From JAWXCM01 sp034408745 (GTDB lineage Bacteria > Acidobacteriota > Terriglobia > Bryobacterales > Bryobacteraceae), in the NCBI GenBank assembly GCA_034408745.1, contig JAWXCM010000017.1, forward strand, positions 1 to 9,787: a stretch of 9,787 nt of DNA. The letters run 5' to 3'. The notes under the pieces were generated by a model. The model was not told where the DNA came from. It ran no database searches and saw only the letters and a program-made list of their open reading frames with translations. Positions 1 through 7,531 of this stretch are shown piece by piece (within the stretch, counting starts at the first letter, position 1; each line of letters starts with the position of its first letter). The position numbers and the translations under genes are program-made.

Positions 1-309
1 GCCATCACGCTGAAAGACGCCAGTGGCGGCATCGCCGGCGTGTTTGTCGACGAGGCTTTCGACGTGCGCACGCTGCCCGTTGGCCCTCCGGGAAAAGCGT
101 TGGCGGTTGGACGCCAGGAGAAGACGTCCAGCCAGGCGGACCGGCCACTGATCCCGTATGCGTTGCCGCCCGACCCGATTCTCAAACGCGGAACTTATGA
201 GGTTTACGTCTCGGTCGGTGCCAGGACGGGGACGCCGTCGATTGCGCTGCCCCTTGCGGACGGCGACGGACACCGGCGCTACCGGCTGGGCAAGATCACG
301 ATTCGATAA
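1..309 (+). CDS. 3' end of an unidentified gene (C-terminal beta-rich domain)
   Basis: The reading frame is open from the first base, so this is the last 102 codons of a gene that starts outside the window, ending in TAA. The visible part contains GGIAGVFVDEAFDVRTLPVG, then a beta-strand-rich end (GTYEVYVSVGARTGTPSIAL and HRRYRLGKITIR). Alternating hydrophobic strands and a closing 'YxLGxIxI' strand are what one sees in C-terminal beta-sandwich domains of secreted carbohydrate-related proteins; the end resembles the tail of DUF4832-type proteins, but that is a tentative recollection of style rather than a motif match. No catalytic residue is visible. The following gene on the same strand starts 174 bases later, and that gap holds no gene I can support. 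The open frame and protein-like composition make the gene itself likely; its function is unknown. Confidence 0.7.
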   Translation, partial: AITLKDASGGIAGVFVDEAFDVRTLPVGPPGKALAVGRQEKTSSQADRPLIPYALPPDPILKRGTYEVYVSVGARTGTPSIALPLADGDGHRRYRLGKITIR

Positions 310-483
310 GTATTCGGCCGCGGCGGCGGGATGTCTGGCCGCTCAGACTCCTCCAACGGCGATCTACTTCCAACGCGGTGACGGGCGCGTGGGCTTCGCC
401 GCGAGCGAGATCCGGCGCGATGGACGGCGGTCTGGACCTCGCGGAGGCCATCCGGGATCTAAAATGGTTCCATTGGTTTCAAA

Positions 484-2655
484 ATGCTGAAAGAAGCTCT
501 TCGGATTTCGCTGGCATGCCTGCTTTTGCTGCCGGCTGCCGCCCAGCGGATCGACTGGACGCCGCTCAACGAACCCGGTGTCGGGGGTGCGCTCACCTCC
601 CTCGCCATCAGCCCTTTCGACTCCAGGCGCGTGCTGGCCGGAGGCGACATGCTGGGCGCGGCCTACAGCGACAACGGCGGCGAAACGTGGCAGGTCACAA
701 CTGGCTTTTCCAGCTGGGAACTCGCCGACTTCACGTTTCACCCGGAGGACCCCAACGAGGTCTGGGCGGGAACCATGAGCGGGCCTTACGTCAGCCGCGA
801 CGGCGGACGAACCTGGCAAGCCATGCGGAACGGTTTTCCGCCCGTCTCCGGAGGCTCCTACTCGACTCCGGTTCAGAAGGTGCTGTTCGATGCCAGGAAC
901 CCGAAACGCCTGCTGGCGTTCGGCGGCTCGCACCGCCGCTGGTCGTCGCCCGGACAGCCGCTTTGGGGCGTGGTTTGGGAAAGCCTCGACGGGGGCGAAA
1001 CCTGGTCGCAACTGACGCGTATCGGCAAGGGAACCAATGTCACCTCGGCCGTGAATGCGTCGAACGTATTCTATGTGTCCACCTACGGTGAAGGGGCCTT
1101 TACCTCGATTGATGGCGGAGCCAGCTGGGCGCCGTGCGGCGTTCTGCCAAACGACTCCGTCTACCAGATCGCAATCAACCCAGAGGACCCCTCGACTGTC
1201 TGGGCAGCCCTGGACAATGCCAAACAAGGCTCCGTCATGATTCCGGGTTCCATCTACAAATCCACTGACGGCTGCGCCACCTGGAGCGACTCGGGCAAGG
1301 GACTGCCGCGGATCGTCGCCAGCGACTCCGGCCAGACGTCCCGCTATTTTGCCGTCGCCGTAGCGCCCTCAAATTCGCGCCGCCTGTATACTGCCGACCG
1401 CTCTTTCGGGGGCTCCTCCTTGTGGCGAAGCGACGATGGAGGCGAGTCGTGGCAAGGCATCCTCACTTATGCCAACCGCGGCGCGTGGCCGATGCCTTAC
1501 GGCACCGGTCCCACAGCCGACTGGATCGCCGTTGACCCCAAAGACCCCGACACTGTGCTGTTCGGCAATCAGGCCAACATCATCCGCACGGCCGACGGCG
1601 GTCAGAGCTTCGAGGACCTGGGAGCGAAGCTGGTCTCCAGAGAGAACAAACAATGGACCGGCCGTGGCTTCTCCGGTCTGGTGGCGGTCAACTTCCGCTT
1701 CAATCCGTTTCGTGCCGGCCACGCGGTATTCAATGCAATGGACGACGGGAAGTTGTGGATCAGCGACGACAACCTCGCCTCATGGTGGTACGCAGGTCCG
1801 GGCGGCGTCCCTGCATATGGCGGCGGCAATGATGCCGTTTTCGCCGGGCCGGACGGCAACACGATCTACACCAGCTTCGGGCAGGACAACAACTTCCAGG
1901 GTCTGGCGAAGTCGACCGATGGCGGCCACAGTTGGACCATGCTGTGGGGCACTGCACGCGGCCTGCCCGAACGCAACGCCGCCAACAGCCGCGCCCGCGG
2001 CCTCTATGCGATCCCAGATCAGCCGGACATCGCCCTGGCCGTGATCGGGACCAGACTCTATGTAACTCTCGATGGCGGCGCCTACTGGTACGCCGGTCTC
2101 GACGCGCCCGGGCTCTCCTGGATCGCCGGCTCCGGCCATACCATTTACGTCTCCGGGACTGACGGCGTGTACCGCTCCGAGGACGGCTGGAACTTCTCGC
2201 TGATGCCCGGCTCACCACGCGATGCCTGGCGTCTGGCCCTCGATCCGCGGGACCCGGGCACGCTCTATGTCACGAAGTGGCGCAAGACAGGCGGGGGCCT
2301 CTGGCGGTACCGGAACAACGAATGGACCCGCCTCCACCAGGATTACTTCATCTATGACATGGCGGTTGATCCGTTCGATTCATCCCGCCTGGTGTTCTGC
2401 ACGTCGGACGATCCTTACCACGACGTTTCAGGCGCCACCGGCGTCTATATGAGCGAGGACGGCGGCGTGACCTGGAGCGTCCAGAATGAAGGATTGGCCA
2501 TGTTGCGCGGGCTGGCCGTCCGCTTCGATCCCCATCACGCGGGCCGCCTCGTTCTGGGCACCAGCGGGCGCGGATACTTCCTCGGAACGTTGCGGCGACA
2601 GCAAGAACAGAGACTCCTTGCACCCCCACCGTTACCACGGAGCAGAGACAAATGA
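484..2655 (+). CDS. Secreted BNR/Asp-box repeat (sialidase-like, VPS10-like) beta-propeller protein
   Basis: A 723-residue protein with a short signal peptide (MLKEALRISLACLLLLPAAAQ, cleavage probably after AAA at 18-20). The rest is a chain of Asp-box (BNR) motifs of the form S-x-D-x-G-x-T-W: near residues 62-70, 104-112, 167-175, 208-216, 260-268, 316-324, 369-377, 478-485, 528-535, 565-571 (degenerate, SEDGWNF) and 657-665. Between them recur 'DPxDPxTVW/LY' strands (89-94, 233-240, 351-358, 587-595), typical of sialidase/VPS10-like propellers with two stacked domains. No sialidase Arg triad or FRIP motif is evident, so an enzyme role should not be assumed; related proteins include xyloglucanases of GH74 and many binding-only propellers. 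I chose the ATG at 484 because it gives a clean signal peptide, although no good ribosome-binding site precedes it. It converges on the sulfatase gene, with 30 bases between the stops and no clear hairpin. Confidence 0.9.
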   Translation: MLKEALRISLACLLLLPAAAQRIDWTPLNEPGVGGALTSLAISPFDSRRVLAGGDMLGAAYSDNGGETWQVTTGFSSWELADFTFHPEDPNEVWAGTMSGPYVSRDGGRTWQAMRNGFPPVSGGSYSTPVQKVLFDARNPKRLLAFGGSHRRWSSPGQPLWGVVWESLDGGETWSQLTRIGKGTNVTSAVNASNVFYVSTYGEGAFTSIDGGASWAPCGVLPNDSVYQIAINPEDPSTVWAALDNAKQGSVMIPGSIYKSTDGCATWSDSGKGLPRIVASDSGQTSRYFAVAVAPSNSRRLYTADRSFGGSSLWRSDDGGESWQGILTYANRGAWPMPYGTGPTADWIAVDPKDPDTVLFGNQANIIRTADGGQSFEDLGAKLVSRENKQWTGRGFSGLVAVNFRFNPFRAGHAVFNAMDDGKLWISDDNLASWWYAGPGGVPAYGGGNDAVFAGPDGNTIYTSFGQDNNFQGLAKSTDGGHSWTMLWGTARGLPERNAANSRARGLYAIPDQPDIALAVIGTRLYVTLDGGAYWYAGLDAPGLSWIAGSGHTIYVSGTDGVYRSEDGWNFSLMPGSPRDAWRLALDPRDPGTLYVTKWRKTGGGLWRYRNNEWTRLHQDYFIYDMAVDPFDSSRLVFCTSDDPYHDVSGATGVYMSEDGGVTWSVQNEGLAMLRGLAVRFDPHHAGRLVLGTSGRGYFLGTLRRQQEQRLLAPPPLPRSRDK

Positions 2656-2685
2656 CACTTCGAGGAATTGAGTATGCACAACCGG

Positions 2686-4182
2686 TCAGATGCGGGAAGC
2701 TTCGCTGCTGGCGCGCGACCTGGTCTCCTCGAGCGCCCGCATGTGATCGTACCGGGGATTCAACTTCGGGACCTGGGCGCCGGTGGACCGGATCCATTCA
2801 TGCAACTGCCGGCTCATGCGCGAGGCGCGCTCCGGCATGCGCTCAGCGAGATTCGTTTTCTCGCCCAGGTCTTTGCGAAGGTCGAACAACTCCAGCCGGC
2901 GTCCGACCCGGTAGTTGCCCGTGTCCTCTTCGATGTAGTCGCCGAACGACTCGATCAGCTTGTAGTCGCCGTCGCGGACAATCGCGTTCGGGGTCGAAAG
3001 CCAGCGCACATCGTAGAAGGGCATGTACCAGTAAAGCGGCCGCGCCGCGAGCGAGCCTCCCTCCAGCAGTGGGAGGAGACTCACGCCATCGGTGGGATAG
3101 GCCGAGGGGGTGGCAGCGCCGCTCATCGCGAAGAGAGTCGGCATGAGGTCCACTGCATGGACCGGCGTGTGGCACACAGTGCCCGCCCTGGCGACGCCGG
3201 GCCAGCGCACGGTCATCGGCACCCGGATCCCGCCTTCGTAACTGAATCCCTTGCCCGCCCGCAGCGGCGCGTTGCTGAACTGCGTTTCGTGGGGGGCCAT
3301 TCGCGGACCGCGTTCCGACACCTCAGGCTTCGGCCCATAGTTGCGGTGCACGCCGCCGTTGTCGCTGAGGAAGACCACCATGGTGCGGTCGCGCTGCCCG
3401 GAGCGGTCGAGCGCCCCGAGCAGCCTGCCGATGGCGGTATCGAAGTGCTCGATGGCGGCGAGGTAGGTGGCATTGTTGAGACCCGTTTCGGGGTAGCCCC
3501 TGGCGCTGTACTTGCGAACGAGTTCTTCCGGAGCTGCCACCGGACCGTGGATGGAGTGGTGCGGCAGGTAGCAGAACCAGGGTTGGTTGCGATTCCGCTC
3601 GATGAAGGCGATCGCCTCGTCCGTGAACCGGTTGACTGACTTGTCGCCAGTTGCGTGCTCGCGAGGGTCCTTCGCCGGCGTCTGAACCGTGTCGAAGCCG
3701 TAGAAGTGCGACGCCGCGGGATTGAGCCCTACGTAGGACCCGTCCTGGTTGGTGGTCAGGTGCCACTTGCCGATGCACGCGGTCGCGTACCCGGCGGTCT
3801 TCATCCCCTTCGCGAGCGTGAAGGCATCGCGCGAGAGGTTCTCCCCGTAAGGCGGTTCGGCCACACGACCGTACGGATAGCCGTACCACGGGATGACGTG
3901 CCACATGCGGTTGCGCGCGGTGTACTGGCCTGTGAGCAGCGTGGACCGCGTCGGCGTGCACTGCGGCGTCACGTACGCGCTGGTGAAGCGTACGCCCTCG
4001 CCCGCCAGCCGGTCCAGGTTCGGCGTTGGCGCGTACTGGTTGCCGAAGCAGCCGAGCGATGGATAGCCAAGGTCGTCCATCAGAATGAACAGCACGTTTG
4101 GCTTCACCGCCCCGCGCAGAATTGCTGGGGCAATGGCTGCGGCGCCAATCGCCTCCGCAAACCGCCGTCGGGTGGTGAGCAT
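2686..4182 (-). CDS. Tat-exported formylglycine-dependent sulfatase (arylsulfatase family)
   Basis: A 498-residue S1-type sulfatase that hydrolyses sulfate esters, probably on sulfated polysaccharides. The N-terminus TTRRRFAEAIGAAAIAPAIL is a twin-arginine (Tat) signal, expected for periplasmic export. Conserved parts are intact and in order: metal-binding DD at 36-37 (FILMDDLGY), the formylglycine signature CTPTRSTLLTG with Cys75 and Arg79 (the Cys form, C-x-P-x-R, needing a sulfatase-maturing enzyme), GKWH at 138-141, HHSIHGP at 208-214, SDNGG at 273-277 and GKGFSYEGGIRVP from 310. Length is normal for the family. The ATG at 4182 is chosen because it begins the Tat signal; the frame stays open for 114 more codons upstream, but those read through decayed receptor sequence. 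The start overlaps the old receptor stop as TGATG, suggesting it was once translationally coupled to that gene. The actual substrate cannot be read from the sequence. Confidence 0.95.
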   Translation of the reverse strand: MLTTRRRFAEAIGAAAIAPAILRGAVKPNVLFILMDDLGYPSLGCFGNQYAPTPNLDRLAGEGVRFTSAYVTPQCTPTRSTLLTGQYTARNRMWHVIPWYGYPYGRVAEPPYGENLSRDAFTLAKGMKTAGYATACIGKWHLTTNQDGSYVGLNPAASHFYGFDTVQTPAKDPREHATGDKSVNRFTDEAIAFIERNRNQPWFCYLPHHSIHGPVAAPEELVRKYSARGYPETGLNNATYLAAIEHFDTAIGRLLGALDRSGQRDRTMVVFLSDNGGVHRNYGPKPEVSERGPRMAPHETQFSNAPLRAGKGFSYEGGIRVPMTVRWPGVARAGTVCHTPVHAVDLMPTLFAMSGAATPSAYPTDGVSLLPLLEGGSLAARPLYWYMPFYDVRWLSTPNAIVRDGDYKLIESFGDYIEEDTGNYRVGRRLELFDLRKDLGEKTNLAERMPERASRMSRQLHEWIRSTGAQVPKLNPRYDHMRALEETRSRASSEASRI

Positions 4183-4570
4183 CAGAACACCACCCGCGGG
4201 GTCGCCTGCATGGTGCGATTCCCGTTGCGGCCGAAGTCCACCGAGTTCATCGATACCCCCTGGATTCGCCAGATTCGCATGGTTGAACCAGTTGTAGCAC
4301 TCCATGCGGAATTGCAGGTACCGTCGCCCGGTCCGGCGGAAATTCTTCGACAGAGCCATCTGGGTACAGAGCCATCTGGGTATTGATGGACCCTGGTCCC
4401 AGGAGGGCGTTGCGGCCCAGACTGCCGAAGGTGTTTCGCGTGGACGGCTGCGCGAAGGAGGTCTTGTCGAAATAGGAAGCCATGCGCTGATCGGGAGTCC
4501 CGGAGGTGTAGCGGATGGGCGCAACCAGGTCGTTGACCGCCGCAGCGTTGGCCTGGGTTAGCCGCGCCAG
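4182..4570 (-). pseudogene. 3' fragment of an Oar-like TonB-dependent receptor gene, twice frameshifted
   Basis: Three minus-strand frames read in turn give the C-terminus of an acidobacterial TonB-dependent outer-membrane receptor. First frame: SYFDKTSFAQP, then TFGSLGRNALLGPGSINTQ. Second frame: MALSKNFRRTGRRYLQFRME, then CYNWFNHANLANPG. Third frame: MNSVDFGRNGNRTMQATPRV, then VF and stop. These correspond to the well-known 'FNTxAFxxP...GTFGNxGRNxLRGPG...LSLxKNF...LQFRxExFNxFNHxNFxNPG...FGRxxxxRxxQ' end of such receptors. The first break is an exact 16-bp duplication at 4350-4381. The second is one extra base in the C5 run at 4256-4260: dropping one C gives NPGVSMNSVDFGRNG in a single frame. 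The 5' limit is an in-frame stop at 4571-4573, beyond which I see no receptor similarity, so the remaining ~90% of the gene is missing. The stop overlaps the sulfatase ATG. Sequencing error could explain the homopolymer break but hardly the missing body. Confidence 0.88.
4350..4381. repeat. 16-bp exact tandem duplication disrupting the receptor gene
   Basis: The unit ACAGAGCCATCTGGGT occurs at 4350-4365 and again immediately at 4366-4381 without a mismatch. Since 16 is not a multiple of three it shifts the minus-strand frame. Removing one copy joins GPGSINTQMAL directly to SKNFRRTGRRY, the expected receptor sequence, so the duplication is the mutation rather than an original feature. Confidence 0.95.
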
Positions 4571-4696
4571 TTACGGCGTCTTACTCGGTAATTACGCGGA
4601 TCGAATCGGTCAGGTAAGTCGACCTCTGCGGCCGCCAGACTTCATCCTCACTTAAGCCAAACGACACATTCCTTTCCATCCCCGCATCCTTTCTAA

Positions 4697-6376
4697 GTGA
4701 AGTACGCGTTTGCTGTTGCTGTTGTCCTGTACGGTTTGACCCTCGCACCCGTCATGCGCGCCGAACTGACCCCCTGGGGCTCCTACATCCCCAGGCGAGC
4801 CCAGCCCCCCGTCATTTTCATTACCGGGCACGATGCCATCTGTCCCGATGCGCGCTCCGGGGAGATTCCCTTTTTCGAACTCACCTTTGGGAAATTCGAC
4901 AAAGTCATAAATGAAAGCGGCCGCGTCGCCATGGTCTTCGAGCTCTGTTACGCCCCCAGCCGGCCCGGGCTCGATATCATCGCAACGCGCTTCGGCGAAA
5001 TGGCCGCGCGCCTCCGCTACGAAGACGGCGAGCCCGTTCCCGAGATCGACGTTGTGGCCCACAACATCGGAGGCCTGATGCTCCGGTCTTACATTGCCCA
5101 CGCAATTTCCGGTCCGCGTATCCGAAAAGCAGTGTTCATCGGCGTCCCGCATTTCGGCACTAATGTCGCCGCATTTACAGACAGAGATCCGCAATTACGG
5201 CAGATATCGCTCGGTAGCCGGTGGCTGTTTCAACTGGCGACCTGGAATCAGGGCCACGACGACCTGCGTGGCGCCGACGCAATTGCCCTCACCGGAACCG
5301 CCGGAATAAACATCGAGTACGGCCCCACCGACAGTGTGGTTGCCGTAACCAGCGCCTCGCTCGATTTCATCTCCCCGGGACGCACCGTGACTCTGCCGCT
5401 GTGTCACACACAGGGCGGAATCGGGCAGCTGTTCCTTTGCGACGGGGCAGCCGGAATTGCCAGCGTCCGCGATGCCGGACATCCCACAGCTCGCGTTGTC
5501 CTCGCCTTCCTGGATGGCATGGCCGACGACAGCAGCGGTGCGGTCCCCGGCCCGGCGCCGCCCCATGTTCAAACCGCCGGCGTGATGGTGGAAAGGCGGA
5601 CGGCCTGGGACCAGCCCGTGTCGATCCTGTCAGCCTCCGTGGCCACCACAGCCGGCACGTGGCAGAAGCTCGCAGTCAGCACCGAAGGCCTGGCTTTCTC
5701 CACCAACACACCCGCTGGAGCCGCTACGCTGTACATCGACGGGCAGGAGGTTCACGTCGATCTCGCTCCAGGCGGCTCCCGCGCTGTGGTCGTAAAACCG
5801 GGCCCATTCGTCTCAGCAGTGCATCCGTATCCGGGAGCGTCGTGGCCCCTCGCGCTGGCACCGGGAATGCTCGTTCGCATCGAAGGCCGCGACTTGGGAG
5901 ATAGTACTTTAACTCTCAGCGACCAGCCCGTGCGCGTCATTTCGACCGCAACAGACGGCAGCCTGGTCGCCGTCCTGCCTGACATCGAGCCCGGCGATTC
6001 GAACCTCACCGTCCGAACCGCATCCGGCCAACACAAGGTGGGAGTCACGGTCCGGAGCGCGGCACCTGCTTTTCTGCGCACGAAAAACGGCAGCGTAGCG
6101 GGTGCCATTCAGGCGGGCAATGTGCTCACTGTATATCTCACCGGGCTGGGCGCAGCGCGTCCCTCTGGCGCCTTCATGGTTCATGTCGACCAGCCGTCGG
6201 TAACTGTCGGCGGCCAGCCATGTGAGGTCATGTACTCCGGGCGCGCAGCGGCCATGCCCGGTGTCGATCAAATCAACTGTCGGCTTTCTGCTATCCCCGC
6301 CGACAACGTGGATGTCGCCGTGCATATCGCCCGTCGGCAAGCCCATGGTTCTCTCCAGGTTAGACCGACAGATTGA
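4697..6376 (+). CDS. Secreted alpha/beta-hydrolase-like protein lacking the nucleophile Ser, with TIG-like and TIGR03437 C-terminus
   Basis: A 559-residue protein. GTG at 4697 directly follows an in-frame TAA and gives a signal peptide (KYAFAVAVVLYGLTLAPVMRA), so it is the best start; no clear ribosome-binding site is seen. Residues ~38-275 look like the lipase/PGAP1-like alpha/beta-hydrolase fold: FITGHD loop, VPEIDVVAHNIGGLMLRSYI (nucleophile elbow), KAVFIGVPHFGTNVAAF, LATWNQGHDDLRGADAIAL, PTDSVVAVTSASL (acid Asp212) and DAGHPTARVV (His262). The elbow normally reads G/A-H-S-M-G-G; here residue 123 is Asn (AAC at 5063-5065), so a classical esterase mechanism is not possible. Residues ~370-452 resemble an IPT/TIG Ig-like domain. 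Residues ~453-556 (GNVLTVYLTGLG, VTVGGQPCEVMYSG, PGVDQINCRL) match the Solibacter-type TIGR03437 C-terminal domain. Probably an extracellular binding or degenerate-enzyme protein. It ends 12 bases from a convergent pseudogene. Confidence 0.85.
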   Translation: MKYAFAVAVVLYGLTLAPVMRAELTPWGSYIPRRAQPPVIFITGHDAICPDARSGEIPFFELTFGKFDKVINESGRVAMVFELCYAPSRPGLDIIATRFGEMAARLRYEDGEPVPEIDVVAHNIGGLMLRSYIAHAISGPRIRKAVFIGVPHFGTNVAAFTDRDPQLRQISLGSRWLFQLATWNQGHDDLRGADAIALTGTAGINIEYGPTDSVVAVTSASLDFISPGRTVTLPLCHTQGGIGQLFLCDGAAGIASVRDAGHPTARVVLAFLDGMADDSSGAVPGPAPPHVQTAGVMVERRTAWDQPVSILSASVATTAGTWQKLAVSTEGLAFSTNTPAGAATLYIDGQEVHVDLAPGGSRAVVVKPGPFVSAVHPYPGASWPLALAPGMLVRIEGRDLGDSTLTLSDQPVRVISTATDGSLVAVLPDIEPGDSNLTVRTASGQHKVGVTVRSAAPAFLRTKNGSVAGAIQAGNVLTVYLTGLGAARPSGAFMVHVDQPSVTVGGQPCEVMYSGRAAAMPGVDQINCRLSAIPADNVDVAVHIARRQAHGSLQVRPTD

Positions 6377-6392
6377 GGCGCCCCAGCCTCAA
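6373..6392. terminator. Possible bidirectional terminator hairpin
   Basis: A perfect 7-bp inverted repeat, TTGAGGC (6373-6379) and GCCTCAA (6386-6392), with a 6-base loop. It overlaps the stop codon of the + gene and the end of the convergent minus-strand pseudogene, the position expected of a shared terminator. There is no T-run on either side, so it is not a classical intrinsic terminator. Confidence 0.35.
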
Positions 6393-7010
6393 ACCGCGGC
6401 ACTCTCCGCGACCTCCGGCTCCACGATGACCATGCTCGGCAGACGTTCATGCAACGGCAGCTCGGTCGCCAGCACCCGAGGCTCATGCCATGATGATGCG
6501 CCATCCACCATTTCATGACCTTGCCCCCCCGCGCGTGCGTAATCCACCGCTTCGCAGAAGCCGTACTTACCCTGCCATCCGAGCTCCGACATACGGCGCA
6601 GATTCGCCCCTGCGCCCCGCGGGTCGACCGCAAGCGCGAGAAACGTGGAGCACGGTGAGATGACCAGCATTTCCGCTGACTGCCGCTTCGTGCCCGCGTA
6701 TCGCCCCTTGCGATTGCCACAAACGAAGCGATCCGGGATTCCGACGCAAGCAAGGTCGTACGCCGATTCCTCCGGCCTTTGCGTGACTGTGTCAAAGCCC
6801 ACCGACAACACCTTGCGCCGGCGGTGATACAGGTAGCGGAAGCCCATCGCGGCTGCCAGTTCTTCACAGTCACGCGCGATAGGCGTCAGTTCGTCGCAGT
6901 GCGTCGCATGCTTTTCAAACGGAGAAACTGCCGCCTGCTTCTGCGTCCACAGGCACGCCACCAGATTTCCGCTGTCGGCTCAGCAGGTGCCCGTTGTACC
7001 TGGGCAGGCG
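6389..7010 (-). pseudogene. Remnant of a cyclic beta-1,2-glucan synthase-like gene (glycoamylase-type domain)
   Basis: Minus-strand pieces in several frames add up to the glycoamylase-like domain of NdvB/ChvB-type cyclic beta-1,2-glucan synthases and related proteins. In order: RLPRYNGHLL (7010-6981, cf. 'RYRGHLLNWYDT'); DSGNLVACLWTQKQ from 6976, directly after an in-frame stop; DELTPIARDCEELAAAMGFR, then YLYHRRRKVLSVGF; LLASESRIASFVAIARGDTR in another frame; KRQSAEMLVISP, then FLALAVDPRGAGANLRRMSE and YGFCEAVDYARAGG; MAHHHGMSL (6504-6478) in yet another frame; and EPRVLATELPLHERLP. One extra base at 6754-6755 explains the first shift. About 100 residues are missing between ARGDT and KRQSAE (junction near 6689-6702), ~30 between YNGHLL and DSGNL, and ~30 after MAHHHGMSL. 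The synthase N-terminus and the C-terminal phosphorylase-like part are absent. It is clearly non-functional; whether the parent was a true NdvB or a shorter glucoamylase-family protein cannot be told. Confidence 0.85.
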
Positions 7011-7339
7011 CCGAGCGTGGGGCGGGCAATACTGCCCGCAGCCAGCGTTCCAGCCGGCCGCCCCAGCCATCAGGAATCACCCCGACACCACACAAGCTCG
7101 TAAACTGAGGCCACGGCGAGTGCTCGATAAATGTATTGGCAGGACGGCGCGGACTGGCTTCGAGGAGTTCCCGGACTACGTAACTCAGAGCAGAACCACC
7201 GCCGATCTGCCAACGCATTGGAAGGACCTTTGGCAGGACCTCACCAGCGGCGCGATCTGAGGAGTAAGGCGCGTGGCTGAGCTTCCCGCCTCGTCGTGAA
7301 AGAACAGACCTCGTACGCAAACTGGAGCAGGCGGGCTGC
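7011..7339. other. Stretch without a supportable gene
   Basis: About 330 bases between two pseudogenes. No frame has convincing start, length and family motifs. On the minus strand, around 7200-7260, the frame reads VLPKVLPMRWQIGGGSALSY, which faintly recalls the 'GGTAL' entry motif of AbiEii-type nucleotidyltransferases, but the following Asp-x-Asp is absent and the likeness is too weak to call. I see no tRNA, direct repeats or transposon ends. The most economical reading is decayed sequence continuous with its neighbours. Confidence 0.5.
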
Positions 7340-7531
7340 GTGATCGCCGTAAAAGACCGCCACCAGTGCGGACCTGTCGAAGAAACCCTTCACTCGCCCT
7401 GGAAGAGGCTGCCCCGCACGGAACGTCCCGCGCACAGGGCGCAGGGTGACTGGATCATCGGTGCTTTCCATTTCGAGCGCATCTCCGGCTTCCAGACGTA
7501 GCTTCTTCCACGACGAGTTATGGTGTTCCAT
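7340..7531 (-). pseudogene. Fused remnant of a VapB (AbrB-fold) antitoxin and VapC (PIN) toxin
   Basis: One minus-strand frame first reads KKLRLEAGDALEMESTDDP and VTLRPVRG, the core of an AbrB/MazE-type antitoxin DNA-binding domain ('LRLEPGDxLELExxxxxITLRP'), then TFRAGQPLP, the usual linker to the toxin-binding tail. It then runs without a stop into VKGFFDRSALVAVFYGDH (7393-7340), the start of a PIN-domain VapC toxin with its first metal-binding Asp (FFD). The antitoxin N-terminus and tail and all of the toxin after the first ~18 residues are missing. At the junction the bases GTGA remain, the typical 4-base stop/start overlap of VapBC operons, so an internal deletion probably put both genes in one frame. 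A good ribosome-binding site (GGGGAGG, minus strand 7547-7541) lies 9 bases before the ATG at 7531, so a ~97-residue hybrid peptide could still be made. It lies divergent to the SIR2 gene. Confidence 0.72.

Noticed and set aside
458..466. TAAAAT-like -10 element before the BNR gene
   Set aside because: No -35 element at a suitable distance; one AT-rich hexamer in GC-rich DNA is not enough to call a promoter.
364..1227. 287-codon minus-strand frame over the start of the BNR gene
   Set aside because: The plus frame has a signal peptide and regular Asp boxes; the minus frame is a shadow.
2668..3639. 323-codon open frame on the plus strand opposite the sulfatase
   Set aside because: It lies fully inside the sulfatase gene, whose catalytic motifs are all on the minus strand; the plus translation is unlike any protein I know.
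4183..4524. N-terminal extension of the sulfatase by 114 codons to an upstream start at 4524
   Set aside because: The extra residues are receptor-remnant sequence in mixed frames, while the Tat signal at the ATG at 4182 is exactly where an exported sulfatase should begin.
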